From SVKR01 sp963605115 (GTDB taxonomy: Bacteria > Bacillota > Clostridia > Oscillospirales > Oscillospiraceae): a stretch of 30,724 bases of DNA. Position numbers and translations under genes: made by a program. Positions 8,383 to 16,717 of the stretch are shown here, piece by piece; the first letter of the stretch is position 1; the number at the start of each line of letters is the position of its first letter. The notes under the pieces are model-generated. The model was not told where the DNA came from, did no database searches, and saw only the letters and a list, made by a program, of their open reading frames with translations. Location of the stretch: assembly GCA_963605115.1 (NCBI GenBank), contig CAVCTM010000015.1, forward strand, positions 1-30,724, read 5' to 3'.

Positions 8383-9957
8383 TTATTCGCTTTGCAGCAG
8401 GCAGACGGCGGCGCGCTCTAACTCCAGCGCGGACTCGAAGCGCGCGGCGTAAGCCGCGAAGCCCTGCGTTTCCGCGTCGGTCGCCGTCAGCGTCGTCCCC
8501 GGCGCGCCGTCGAAGGCGCGGTCCAGATAGTCCTCCAGCGTCTCGCCGCCGTGCCGCCAGAGCATGTAAGCGCCAAGCAGCGCCATGCCGTAAGCGCCGC
8601 CCTCTCCGGCGGTCTCCGACACGGTGACGGGCGTTCCGCCCGCCGCGGCGGACAGCATCCGCTGACCCGCGCCGGGCGTTTTGAAAAAGCCGCCGTGGGC
8701 GGTCAGCCGCTCGATCCTCACGCCCTCGGCGGCGAGATCGCGCAGACCGAGCGCGAGCGTGCAGAGCGCCGAGGCGAGCTGCGCGCGCATAAAATTGGCG
8801 AGCGTCAGCCGCGCGTCCGGCGCGCGGGTGAAGAGGGGTCTCCCCTGTTTGAGCCCCGCCAGCTCCTCGCCGGCGAGATAGTTGACGGAGAGCAGCCCGC
8901 CGCAGTCGACGTCGCCCTCCGCGGCGGCGCGGAAGATCGTATCGTAAAGCGCCTCCGGCTCCGGGGCGGGCGCGAAGCGGCTCACCGCCTCGGAAAACAG
9001 CCCCGCCCATGCGTTCAGGTCGCCCGTGCAGTTATTGCAGTGGACCATCGCCACGCTTTTCCCGTCCGGCGTCGCGACCGGATCGACCCCGCCGCAGCGG
9101 TGCGGCGGGTGCTCCGTGACGACCATTGCGAAGACCGAGGTCCCGGCGGAGACGTTTCCCGTCCCCACGCGCACGGAGTTCGTCGCAGCCATGCCGGTCC
9201 CGGCGTCGCCCTCCGGCGGCGCGAAGGGCATGCCCGGCCGCAGCACGCCGCTGGGGTCCAGCAGCGCCGCGCCCGCGGGCGTCAGATTTCCCGCGAACGC
9301 CCCCGCGGGGAGCGGCGTCGGGAGGATGTCCTCCAGACTCCACGGGCAGCCCGCCGGACGGCAGTGTTCGTCAAAAAGCCGCAGGAGGCGCCGGTCGTAA
9401 CCGTCGCCGTCCGGCGGAAACATTCCGCTTGCCTCGCCGAGTCCGACGACCTGCTCCCCGGTGAGCAGACCGTGGACGTAGCCAGCGAGTGTTGTGATGC
9501 GCCGGATATCCGGGACGTGGCGCTCTCCGTTCAGGATCGCCTGATAGAGATGCGCCGCGCTCCAGCGCTGAGGAATATGCATATCAAAAAGTGCAGAGAG
9601 CGCCGAGGCTGCCTCCGCGGTGTTCGTGTTCTGCCATGTGCGGAAGTCCGCGAGCGGCTCGCCGCCGGCGGAGAGCGGGAGATAACCGTGCATCATGCCG
9701 GAGATCCCGATCGCGCCCGCCGTCGAGAGCGGCACGCCGAGCACGTGCTCCGTGCGCGCGGCGAGCAGGGCAAAGCAGCGCCGGAGCCCGGACCGGATCT
9801 CCTCATAGGAATAGGTCCAGAGCCCGTCAACGAGTCGGCTTTCCCACGAAACGCTGCTCTCGGCGATCACGCGGTGCCGCCGGTCCAGCAGCGCCGCCTT
9901 GATCCGGGTCGAGCCGAGCTCGATGCCGATCACGGTCTCGCGCAGCGCCGGGTTCAT
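8383..9957 (-). CDS. FGGY-family carbohydrate kinase, candidate L-ribulokinase
   Basis: This 524-residue sugar kinase has the two-lobed actin-like FGGY fold. The N-terminal phosphate-binding segment reads IGIELGSTRIKAALLD, and GISGMMHGYLPL in the first lobe matches the family GQMHG region. VGTGNVSAGTSVFAM and the C-terminal HGGFFKTPGAGQRMLSAA form the nucleotide-binding side. FGGY kinases phosphorylate pentuloses, hexuloses or polyols. Placement directly after L-arabinose isomerase (ATGA overlap) points to L-ribulose, giving L-ribulose 5-phosphate. The sequence does not look like classical AraB, so the substrate stays tentative. The start at 9957 is preferred because GGAGG lies 5 nt upstream and couples to the araA stop; an in-frame ATG at 9969 is the alternative. 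No L-ribulose-5-phosphate 4-epimerase gene is present in the window. Confidence 0.88.
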   Translation of the reverse strand: MNPALRETVIGIELGSTRIKAALLDRRHRVIAESSVSWESRLVDGLWTYSYEEIRSGLRRCFALLAARTEHVLGVPLSTAGAIGISGMMHGYLPLSAGGEPLADFRTWQNTNTAEAASALSALFDMHIPQRWSAAHLYQAILNGERHVPDIRRITTLAGYVHGLLTGEQVVGLGEASGMFPPDGDGYDRRLLRLFDEHCRPAGCPWSLEDILPTPLPAGAFAGNLTPAGAALLDPSGVLRPGMPFAPPEGDAGTGMAATNSVRVGTGNVSAGTSVFAMVVTEHPPHRCGGVDPVATPDGKSVAMVHCNNCTGDLNAWAGLFSEAVSRFAPAPEPEALYDTIFRAAAEGDVDCGGLLSVNYLAGEELAGLKQGRPLFTRAPDARLTLANFMRAQLASALCTLALGLRDLAAEGVRIERLTAHGGFFKTPGAGQRMLSAAAGGTPVTVSETAGEGGAYGMALLGAYMLWRHGGETLEDYLDRAFDGAPGTTLTATDAETQGFAAYAARFESALELERAAVCLLQSE

Positions 9958-11432
9958 CTGAGCCTCCATAGCAGATCTCCGAGCATCAGCTCTTTTTTCA
10001 GCGCCGCGGGCTCGGTGCCGCGCCCGATGCGCACGAATTCGATGTCCATCATGTCCGCCCAGCACTCCAGCAGCGCAGCGTCCGCGTCGTAGCTGAACAC
10101 GGTGTGGTGCGCCCCGCCCGCCATGATCCACATCGGCACGCCGCCCGCAAGGTCCGGGAGCGGCCGCCACATCACGTGCGCCACGGGCAGGTTCGGCATC
10201 GGCAGGATCGGGCATATCGCCTCCGCCTCCTGCACGATGAGCCGCAGCCGCCCGCCCATGTCCACAAGGCTCGTGAGCGTGCAGGGACCGGGCTTGCCCT
10301 CAAAGACCAGGCGCGCCGGGTCGGAGCTGTTTCTGCCGATCCCAAGCGGATGGGTGCGTATCTCCGGGCGTCCCGCCGCCAGTGCGGGCGAGACCTCCAG
10401 CATGTGGGAACCGAGAACGCAGGAGCTCTCCCCCGCGAGATGATAGGTGTAATCCTCCATAAAGCCGGAGCCGCCGCCCATCCCCTCGCACATCGCGCCG
10501 ACGACGCGCAGCAACGCCGCCGTTTTCCAGTCGCCCTCGCCGCCGAAGCCGTAGCCGAGCGCCATCAGGTGCTGGGCGGCAAGTCCGGGGAGCTGCGGCA
10601 GACCGTGGAGGTCCTGAAACGTGTCGCTGAACGCCGTGCAGCCCTCGCGGTCCAGCATACGCCGGATGGCGAGCTCCTCCCGCGCCTGGCATGCGACGGA
10701 CGCGCGGTCTTCGGTCGCGAGCGTGTAGGTATCGAGATACTCCTCCATGAGCGCCGCGGTCTCCGCATCGGAAACGGCGCGCAGCTCCTCGGCGAGGTCG
10801 CCGACCGCCCACGTGTTCACCTGCCAGCCGAGCTTCCGCTGCGTCTCGACCTTGTCGCCCTCCGTGACGGCGACCTCGCGCATATTGTCGCCGAAGCGCA
10901 TCACCCGGAGCGTCCGGCTCTCCGCCCAGCCGAGCGCCGCGCGCATCCAGAGTCCGAGCGCGCGCAGCGGCTCCGCGTCCTGCCAGTGGCCGAAGATGAC
11001 CTTGCGCGTAAGGCGCAGCCGCGCCTCCGTGTAGCCGAGCTCGCGGTCGCCGTGGGCAGCCTGATTCAAGTTCATGAAGTCCATGTCGATCTCGTCGTTC
11101 GGGATCTCCCGGTGATACTGCGTCGCAAAATGGCAGTAAGGCTTTTGCAGCAGTGAAAGCCCGTTGATCCACATTTTTCCCGGCGAGAAGGTGTGGCACC
11201 ACGCGACGACGCCGCAGCAGTGCTCGTCGAAGTTTGCCTCCCGGCAGAAGCGGACGGCGTCCGCAGCGGAGCGCACGACGCCCTTGAAGACCAGTCGGCG
11301 CGGCACGCAGCCGCTTCCGCTGATATACGCCGCCATCTCCTGCGCGCGGCGCGCAACGGTCTCCAGCACCGCCGCACCATAAAGCTCCTGACTTCCGACA
11401 AGGAGCCAGAATTCTCTGTTTTCTCCGTTCAT
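9954..11432 (-). CDS. araA: L-arabinose isomerase
   Basis: AraA interconverts L-arabinose and L-ribulose in the cytoplasm using Mn2+. The 492-residue length fits the family (E. coli 500). The N-terminal GSQELYG and HTFSPGKMWINGL are typical. All four metal-binding and catalytic positions known from the E. coli enzyme can be placed: Glu in GGEGDWKTAAL (E306), Glu in FMEDYTYH (E333), His in GSHMLEV (H350) and His in GGAHHTVFS (H450). The spacings from the first Glu to the second (27) and from the second Glu to the His (17) are as in E. coli. The start at 11432 overlaps the aldo/keto reductase stop by 4 nt, and its own stop overlaps the kinase start by 4 nt. The three genes are therefore a coupled unit. 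Related sugars could be the real substrate. Confidence 0.95.
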   Translation of the reverse strand: MNGENREFWLLVGSQELYGAAVLETVARRAQEMAAYISGSGCVPRRLVFKGVVRSAADAVRFCREANFDEHCCGVVAWCHTFSPGKMWINGLSLLQKPYCHFATQYHREIPNDEIDMDFMNLNQAAHGDRELGYTEARLRLTRKVIFGHWQDAEPLRALGLWMRAALGWAESRTLRVMRFGDNMREVAVTEGDKVETQRKLGWQVNTWAVGDLAEELRAVSDAETAALMEEYLDTYTLATEDRASVACQAREELAIRRMLDREGCTAFSDTFQDLHGLPQLPGLAAQHLMALGYGFGGEGDWKTAALLRVVGAMCEGMGGGSGFMEDYTYHLAGESSCVLGSHMLEVSPALAAGRPEIRTHPLGIGRNSSDPARLVFEGKPGPCTLTSLVDMGGRLRLIVQEAEAICPILPMPNLPVAHVMWRPLPDLAGGVPMWIMAGGAHHTVFSYDADAALLECWADMMDIEFVRIGRGTEPAALKKELMLGDLLWRLR

Positions 11433-12406
11433 ATTCCGTTTTCCTCTCCGCTCAAAAGCCAGCGCTGCTCCTGCGGGCTGAGACGCTCGTCCAGCGCGGC
11501 GACATTTTCCAGCATGTGGCGCTCCCCCGCCGGACCGACGATGGGGAACAGCTCCAGATCCTGCGCCAGCAGCCACGCGAGACAGACGCAGGACACCGTG
11601 GTCCCGCGCGCCGCCGCGAGATGCTCCGCCCGCGCGAGCCGCGCAAGATTTTCCGGGCAGACATACTCCGCCGCCGTGTCCGCGGGGAGGCTCTGCGCGC
11701 CGGTGCGGACGGCGTCCGCCCGGTATTTTCCGGACAAAAAGCCCCGTGCAAGGGGCGAGTAAGCAAAAACCGGCAGCCGCGTTTTTTCAAGATAAGCGCG
11801 CAGCGCGCCGCCGCGCGCTCCGGAGAGCGTGACGCTGCCGCCGTAAGGGTCGCCGACCATCTCCGCGAGGCTGTAAGCGGGGCTCAGCGCGGAAAAGCCC
11901 TCCAGCCCGTGCGCCGCGGCGTAGCGGTTTGCCTCTTCGACGCGCCGCAGCGTCCAGTTTGAGGCGCCGAAGGCGCCGATGGAGCCCGCCGCCCGCGCCT
12001 CGTTCAGCGCCTCGACGATCTCGCCGACGTCCCGCGATACGTCGTCCCGGTGGAGGATGTAGAGCTCGATGTGCTCCGTGCGGAGGCGGCGCAGGCTCAG
12101 TGCGAGCTGGCGGCGGATCGTCTCCGCGCCGGAAACGTCGTCCGAGCCGCGCATGCCGCAGTTATGACCCTTTGTGAGAACGAAGGCGCGGCTGCGGTTG
12201 CCGCTCTCGTCCAGCCAGCGTCCGAGGTTCTCCTCGGCGCAGCCGTAGCAGTTCGCCGTGTCAAAGGCGCGGAAGCCCGCCTCCCATGCCATAGCGAGGC
12301 AGTCCGCCGCCGCGGGGTAATCCGACCCCTGCACCACGCGGTTCCCCGTGCCGTAAACCAGCCGGGGAAGCGCGGTGCCGAGGCTTTCAACATATCGGTG
12401 TTCCAT
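11429..12406 (-). CDS. Aldo/keto reductase
   Basis: This 325-residue NAD(P)H-dependent oxidoreductase of the AKR (beta/alpha)8 fold acts on sugar aldehydes or ketones. The catalytic tetrad is visible: Asp49 and Tyr54 in FDTANCYG, Lys79 in VLTKGH, and His119 in ILHRDD. A late PVFAYSPLARGFLSGKY segment and the C-terminal SCVCLAWLLAQ match the YhdN/YajO-like group of sugar-operon reductases. The start at 12406 has AAGGAGC about 6 nt upstream. That Shine-Dalgarno directly abuts the T-tract of a strong terminator, so expression of this gene and the two behind it depends on readthrough or on an unseen promoter. The substrate is unknown. Position next to araA suggests oxidation or reduction of an arabinose-related compound. 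Confidence 0.9.
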   Translation of the reverse strand: MEHRYVESLGTALPRLVYGTGNRVVQGSDYPAAADCLAMAWEAGFRAFDTANCYGCAEENLGRWLDESGNRSRAFVLTKGHNCGMRGSDDVSGAETIRRQLALSLRRLRTEHIELYILHRDDVSRDVGEIVEALNEARAAGSIGAFGASNWTLRRVEEANRYAAAHGLEGFSALSPAYSLAEMVGDPYGGSVTLSGARGGALRAYLEKTRLPVFAYSPLARGFLSGKYRADAVRTGAQSLPADTAAEYVCPENLARLARAEHLAAARGTTVSCVCLAWLLAQDLELFPIVGPAGERHMLENVAALDERLSPQEQRWLLSGEENGI

Positions 12407-12417
12407 AAACGCTCCTT

Positions 12418-12451
12418 AAAAAAAGCGGGGCAGATGAACGTCATCTGCCCC
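12418..12451 (-). terminator. Intra-operon intrinsic terminator between the Dabb and AKR genes
   Basis: An 11-bp stem GGGGCAGATGA/TCATCTGCCCC with a 3-nt loop (12427-12451) is followed on the minus strand by GC and seven T residues (12418-12424). It starts about 22 nt after the Dabb stop. The T-tract runs straight into AAGGAGC, the ribosome binding site of the next gene. Confidence 0.9.
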
Positions 12452-12473
12452 GGACGCTGAGGTCTGCTCTGCG

Positions 12474-12770
12474 TTAAAGCTCGCAGTCAAATGCGGGGCG
12501 GTCGTCCTCCACGACGCGGTGGATGAACGTGCGCATTTTCTGGTGCCCCGGCGCGGCGCCGTAAGCGGCGTAGGACTCGCGGTCGCGGCACTCCACCGTG
12601 ACGCAGACGTCGAAGCGGGGGTGGAAGCCGCGCAGGACCGTCGTGGAGAGCAGCCCGTCGATCGTTCCGACGAGCGACTCCATGCCCTCCTTGATCATCG
12701 CAAAGTTTTCATCTTTGCCGCGGCCGTCCGCGCTTTCGAGCAGCTTCATCAGACAAATGTGTCGGATCAT
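12474..12770 (-). CDS. Dabb (stress-responsive alpha/beta barrel) domain protein
   Basis: This 98-residue protein starts MIRHICLMKL. It contains the ferredoxin-like pattern of the Dabb family, with FDVCVTVECRDRESYAAY and the conserved HQKMRTFIHRVVEDD near the end. Dabb proteins form small dimeric barrels. Several act in sugar or aromatic catabolic operons, but the exact reaction is often unknown. The gene lies 17 nt after the Gfo/Idh gene with GGAGG about 10 nt before its ATG, so it belongs to the transporter operon. A strong terminator follows, making it the last gene of the upstream segment. I infer an accessory role with the neighbouring oxidoreductase. No catalytic residue can be named. 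Confidence 0.86.
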   Translation of the reverse strand: MIRHICLMKLLESADGRGKDENFAMIKEGMESLVGTIDGLLSTTVLRGFHPRFDVCVTVECRDRESYAAYGAAPGHQKMRTFIHRVVEDDRPAFDCEL

Positions 12771-12786
12771 GATCTCGCGCCCTCCG

Positions 12787-13869
12787 TCAGAGGATCGGCG
12801 CGGTCTGCGCCGCGGCGCGATAGGCAGCGTCGAGCATCTCGGTCCAGACGACGGCGTCGTCGATGGTGAAGCGCTCGTCCGGCGTATCGTTCAGGATGGT
12901 CTCGATCCAGCCGCGCAGGGGGTAGTGGACGCGCTCCGGGAACTCCGATTCGGGGATATCCACCCAGTCCTTCCCGTTCAGGCGGCAGCTCAGGAAATCG
13001 TGGCACTCATAGCTGCCGTCCGCATGGAAGACCTTGGCGTCGCCGATCAGATGGACCGCGCCCTTCGTGCCGCAGACATCGAGGATGCACTCATGCGAGG
13101 GCGCGCACCAGCCCGCCTCGACGACGGAGTAAGCGCCGTTTTCGTGGCGGAAGGTCGCGACGGCGTTGTCCTCGGTGTGATACTTCTTCGCAAAGTCCGT
13201 GAGGTAGTTGAAGTTCGCCGTGCAGGAGGTCGCCGGACCGAGGAACATCTGGGCGATGTGGACGCCGTGCTGTCCGTAGTCGATCATCGCGCCGCCGCCG
13301 TTTTCGGCTTTGTTGTAAATGCCGACCGGCTCGGTCAGCTTCGGACCCGCTTCGCTGTAAAGGCGGAAGCGCAGCGCCGTGACCTCGCCGAGGAGACCGT
13401 CGGAGATCATGTTCAGGATGCAGCGGTTGCGCGGCTTGTCCATCGGGGAGGAGACCATAAAGTGGATCCCGCTGCGCTTCACCGCGTCGCGCGCGAGATA
13501 GGCGTCCTCCAGCGTTGCAAAGGGAGCCTTCTCCACGAAAACGTGCTTTCCCGCGTTCGCGCAGAGCACGGTGTGGCGGCCATGGAGGGCGGTCTCCGAG
13601 CACATGATAACGGCGTCCATCCCCGGATCGTTCACAAAGGCGTCGATATCCGCGACAAAGCGGCAGCCGCAGTAGTCGGCGAGCTTCTGTCCGCGCTCCG
13701 GCACGGAATCCCAGACGGAGACGATCTCGCACTCGGAATAGCGCGCTTCGAGCCAGTGGCGGCAGGAATCGAGGTGCAGGTCCCCGTCCTGAAGAATATA
13801 GTCGGCGAAGCGGTAAATGTGGTCCTGCCAAGCGCCCATCAGACCGATTTTGATTTTTTTATGTTCCAT
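12787..13869 (-). CDS. Gfo/Idh/MocA family oxidoreductase
   Basis: This 360-residue NAD(P)-dependent sugar or inositol dehydrogenase-like protein has an N-terminal Rossmann domain and a C-terminal alpha/beta dimerisation domain. The cofactor loop reads IGLMGAWQDHIYRF, which departs from the usual GxGxxG. The conserved lysine motif is HVFVEKAPFA, an EKP variant with Lys kept. The catalytic-region motif GGGAMIDYGQHGVHIAQMFL is present, with the expected Asp and His. The start at 13869 has GAGG about 7 nt upstream. An ATG at 13896 overlaps the ATPase stop as ATGA but has a weaker ribosome binding site, and it would add nine residues. The gene follows the transporter ATPase closely and shares its operon. 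The substrate is not predictable, though a glycoside or sugar acid is plausible. Confidence 0.9.
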   Translation of the reverse strand: MEHKKIKIGLMGAWQDHIYRFADYILQDGDLHLDSCRHWLEARYSECEIVSVWDSVPERGQKLADYCGCRFVADIDAFVNDPGMDAVIMCSETALHGRHTVLCANAGKHVFVEKAPFATLEDAYLARDAVKRSGIHFMVSSPMDKPRNRCILNMISDGLLGEVTALRFRLYSEAGPKLTEPVGIYNKAENGGGAMIDYGQHGVHIAQMFLGPATSCTANFNYLTDFAKKYHTEDNAVATFRHENGAYSVVEAGWCAPSHECILDVCGTKGAVHLIGDAKVFHADGSYECHDFLSCRLNGKDWVDIPESEFPERVHYPLRGWIETILNDTPDERFTIDDAVVWTEMLDAAYRAAAQTAPIL

Positions 13870-13892
13870 ATCAGACCTCGCTTTTCTTTTTG

Positions 13893-14846
13893 TCATTGAT
13901 TGAGCTCTCTCGCCCGGCAGCAGGCGACGAAGTGTCCCGGCTCCAGCTCCTCCAGCGCGACCGGCTCAAGGCAGCGCTCGCAGGCGTGGGGGCAGCGCGC
14001 GGCGAAGCGGCAGCCCGGCTTGGGGTTGACCGGAGAGGTCAGCTCGCCCTTGAGCATGTCAAAGTCCCGCTGGTTCAGGATATCCGTGGAGGGGATGGCG
14101 GAGAGCAGCGCGCGGGTATAGGGGTGCATCGGCTTGCGGAACAGCTCCTCGGAGGGACTGGTCTCCACGAGCTGACCGAGATACATCACGCAGATGTCGT
14201 CCGCGATGTGCTTCACGACGGACATGTTGTGGGAGATGAACACGTAGGTCAGCCCATGCTCCTCGCGCAGGTCCATCAGCAGATTCAGGATCTGCGCCTG
14301 AATGGAGACGTCCAGCGCGCTCACCGGCTCGTCGCAGACGATGAATTTCGGGTCGATCGCGAGCGCGCGGGCGATGCCGACGCGCTGGCGGCGTCCGCCG
14401 TCGAGCTCGTGGGGGAACGCCTTCATAAAGCGGCGGTCCAGTCCCACCAGATCCACGAGGCGGCGGACCTGCTCGTCGACCTCCGCGCGCTTATATTTTC
14501 CCGTGATGAGCAGCGCCTCGCTGAGCGCCTGATCCACGGTCATGCGCGGATTTAAGCTGGAGTAGGGGTCCTGAAAAATAATGGAGACCTGGTGCCGGTA
14601 GTTTTTCAGTGCCCTGCCGGAAAGGTGCGTCACGTCCTGTCCGTCGAACAGGATCGTTCCGGCGGTGCTCTCGATCAGGTGGATCATCACGCGGCCGAGC
14701 GTGCTTTTTCCGCAGCCGGACTCGCCGACGATGCCCATCGTGCGGCCCTTTTCCACTTTGAAGGATACGTCGTCCACCGCGTGGAGCGAGCCGCCGGCGA
14801 CCTTGAAGTATTTTTTGAGGTTTCTGACCTCGATCATGGTGCTCAT
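13893..14846 (-). CDS. Dipeptide/oligopeptide-type ABC transporter ATP-binding protein (DppF/OppF-like)
   Basis: This 317-residue cytoplasmic ATPase energises import through the two permeases encoded upstream. Walker A is GESGCGKST, the Q-loop is IIFQDPYSSLNPRM, Walker B is FIVCDEPVSALD and the switch His lies in FISHNMSVV. The signature motif is LDGGRRQR rather than the usual LSGGQRQR. I believe this variant occurs in other clostridial OppF proteins, but it should be checked. A C-terminal oligopeptide-transporter region with several Cys (CRFAARCPHACERC) follows. AAGGAGG lies 8 nt before the start, and the start overlaps the stop of the paired ATPase gene by 4 nt (ATGA). Confidence 0.94.
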   Translation of the reverse strand: MSTMIEVRNLKKYFKVAGGSLHAVDDVSFKVEKGRTMGIVGESGCGKSTLGRVMIHLIESTAGTILFDGQDVTHLSGRALKNYRHQVSIIFQDPYSSLNPRMTVDQALSEALLITGKYKRAEVDEQVRRLVDLVGLDRRFMKAFPHELDGGRRQRVGIARALAIDPKFIVCDEPVSALDVSIQAQILNLLMDLREEHGLTYVFISHNMSVVKHIADDICVMYLGQLVETSPSEELFRKPMHPYTRALLSAIPSTDILNQRDFDMLKGELTSPVNPKPGCRFAARCPHACERCLEPVALEELEPGHFVACCRARELNQ

Positions 14847-15832
14847 GTCGCGTCCTCCTTCCCCAGCTCCGCCCAGCGAGCGCAGCGGCAGGTGTGTTCT
14901 CCGGCAACGCTCTCCAGCGTCGGGTGGGCGCTCCGGCAGACGTCGGCGGCGTATTTGCAGCGCGGCGCGAAGAAGCAGCCCTCCGGGAGCGCCACGGGAT
15001 CCGGCGGCAGACCGGGGATGTTCTCCAGCCGGCTGACCTTGCTCTCCAGATTCGGGATCGCGTTGAAAAGCGAGAGCGTGTAGGGGTGCTTGGGGTGGAG
15101 GTAAACGTCCTCCTTCGTGCCGTATTCCACGGCCTCGCCGGCGTAGACCACGGCGACGGTATCCGCGATGTTCGCCACGACGCCGAGGTCGTGGGTGATG
15201 AGGATGAGCGCCGTGTTGCTCTGGTCGCGCAGGGATTTGATCATTTTCAGCACCTGCGCCTGAATGGTGACGTCGAGCGCGGTGGTGGGCTCGTCGGCGA
15301 GCAGCAGCTCCGGGGAGCAGGCGAGCGCCATCGCGATGACGACGCGCTGCTTCATGCCGCCGGAGAACTCGTGCGGATAGTTATCATAGCGGGTGCGGGG
15401 AATGCCGACGAGCTCGAGCATGTCCTCCGCCTGCCGCCGGGCGGCGGCTTTGGAGACGCGGCTGTGCTCCATCACCGCCTCGGCGATCTGGCGTCCGACC
15501 TTCATGATCGGGTTCAGTGCCGTCATCGGGTCCTGAAAGACCATGGAGATGCGGTTGCCGCGGAGCTTGCCCATCTCCCGCTCGGAGAGACTCAGCAGCT
15601 CCTGCCCGTCGAAGCAGACGGAGCCGGAGGTGATCTTCGCGGCGCGGTCCGGCAAGATCCGGAGGAGGCTGCGGGCGACCGTTGTCTTCCCCGCGCCGGT
15701 CTCGCCGATGAGCGCGAGCGTTTTTCCGCGTTCGAGCGAAAAGGAGATGTCGTTCACCGCGTGGATGACCTTTCCCTCGGACGTGTAGACGACGCTCAGG
15801 TCTTTGACTTCGAGAAACGGTTTTTGTTCCAT
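14843..15832 (-). CDS. Dipeptide/oligopeptide-type ABC transporter ATP-binding protein (DppD/OppD-like)
   Basis: This 329-residue ATPase is the partner of the following DppF-like subunit. It shows Walker A GETGAGKTT, Q-loop VFQDPMTALNP, a canonical signature FSGGMKQR, Walker B LLLADEPTTALD and the switch His in LITHDLGVV. The C-terminal oligo_HPY region contains KHPYTLSLFNAIP and Cys residues in GCFFAPRCKYAADVC. In this family those Cys can bind an iron-sulfur cluster, which I cannot confirm here. AGGAGG lies about 11 nt before the start. The gene follows the DppC-like permease after 21 nt and overlaps the next ATPase by 4 nt. Confidence 0.95.
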   Translation of the reverse strand: MEQKPFLEVKDLSVVYTSEGKVIHAVNDISFSLERGKTLALIGETGAGKTTVARSLLRILPDRAAKITSGSVCFDGQELLSLSEREMGKLRGNRISMVFQDPMTALNPIMKVGRQIAEAVMEHSRVSKAAARRQAEDMLELVGIPRTRYDNYPHEFSGGMKQRVVIAMALACSPELLLADEPTTALDVTIQAQVLKMIKSLRDQSNTALILITHDLGVVANIADTVAVVYAGEAVEYGTKEDVYLHPKHPYTLSLFNAIPNLESKVSRLENIPGLPPDPVALPEGCFFAPRCKYAADVCRSAHPTLESVAGEHTCRCARWAELGKEDAT

Positions 15833-15853
15833 CTCTTTTTGCGCCTCCTTCTT

Positions 15854-16717
15854 TCAGTCCTTCAGCTTCGGGTCCAGCGCGTCGCGAACGCCGTCGCCGA
15901 CGATGTTCAGCGCAAGGACCGTGATGCAGATGAAAAGGCCGGGGATGATGACCATGTGCGGAAAATCGCGCATAAAGTCGCGGGAGGAGGAGAGCATCGC
16001 GCCCCACTCCGGGATGTTCTTGGGAATGCCGAGTCCGATGAAGCTCAGCGAGGAGGCGTTCAGCACGGAGTTGGCAACGCCCATCGTCGCGGAGACGATC
16101 AGCGGCGCCCATGCGTTCGGCAGGATATGGCGGAGCATGATCTTCACCTTGCTGACGGAGAGCGAGACCGCCGCCTCGACAAATTCGTTCTGGCTGACCT
16201 TCAGGAACTGGGCGCGCAGCACGCGGGCGAAGCCGGAAATGCTTGGGACCGCCAGCGCGACGATGGTCGGAAGGAAGCCGGAGCCGAGGATGCTGGACAT
16301 GATGATCGCGATCAGGATGGTCGGGATCGCCTGAATGATGTCCAGAATGCGCATGATGAGGTTATCCACCCAGCCGCCGAAGAAGCCGGAGACCGCGCCG
16401 AGGATCACGCCGAAAAACAGCGACACGCAGACGGAGAGCACGCCGAGGCTCAGGGAGTAGCGCCCGCCGTACATAATGCGGCTGAAGATATCGCGGCCTA
16501 AATTGTCCGTGCCGAACCAGTGGGCGGCGCAGGGCGCAAGCAGACGGTCCTTCATGACCATCTCGCCGTAATCATAAGGGGAGATGACCTTTGCGAACAC
16601 CGCGCTGAGGATCAGCAGCGCGAACACGATGAGCGCCGCGACGGAAACACGGCTCTTGCTGAAGCGCTGCCAGAAAACGCGGAACTGGCTCTCTTTTTTG
16701 ATCTCGTTTTCAGGCAT
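15854..16717 (-). CDS. Peptide-type ABC transporter permease (DppC/OppC-like)
   Basis: This 287-residue inner-membrane permease has the OppC_N segment at residues 10-60, including SVAALIVFALLIL. The conserved WFGTDNLGRDIFSRIMYG follows, then about five further helices. The coupling helix carries the EAA motif (EAAVSLSVSKVKIMLRHILP), with Ser where Gly is usual, and contacts the ATPases. It ends LNIVGDGVRDALDPKLKD, typical of the family. It overlaps the upstream permease by 8 nt. The Shine-Dalgarno (AAGGCGG) is weak and inside that overlap, so translation is probably coupled. Confidence 0.94.
   Translation of the reverse strand: MPENEIKKESQFRVFWQRFSKSRVSVAALIVFALLILSAVFAKVISPYDYGEMVMKDRLLAPCAAHWFGTDNLGRDIFSRIMYGGRYSLSLGVLSVCVSLFFGVILGAVSGFFGGWVDNLIMRILDIIQAIPTILIAIIMSSILGSGFLPTIVALAVPSISGFARVLRAQFLKVSQNEFVEAAVSLSVSKVKIMLRHILPNAWAPLIVSATMGVANSVLNASSLSFIGLGIPKNIPEWGAMLSSSRDFMRDFPHMVIIPGLFICITVLALNIVGDGVRDALDPKLKD

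Noticed and set aside
9958..10215. Extended N-terminus of the FGGY kinase frame up to 10215
   Set aside because: The extension overlaps araA in another frame, is Arg/Ala-rich, and the family motif begins just after Met at 9957.
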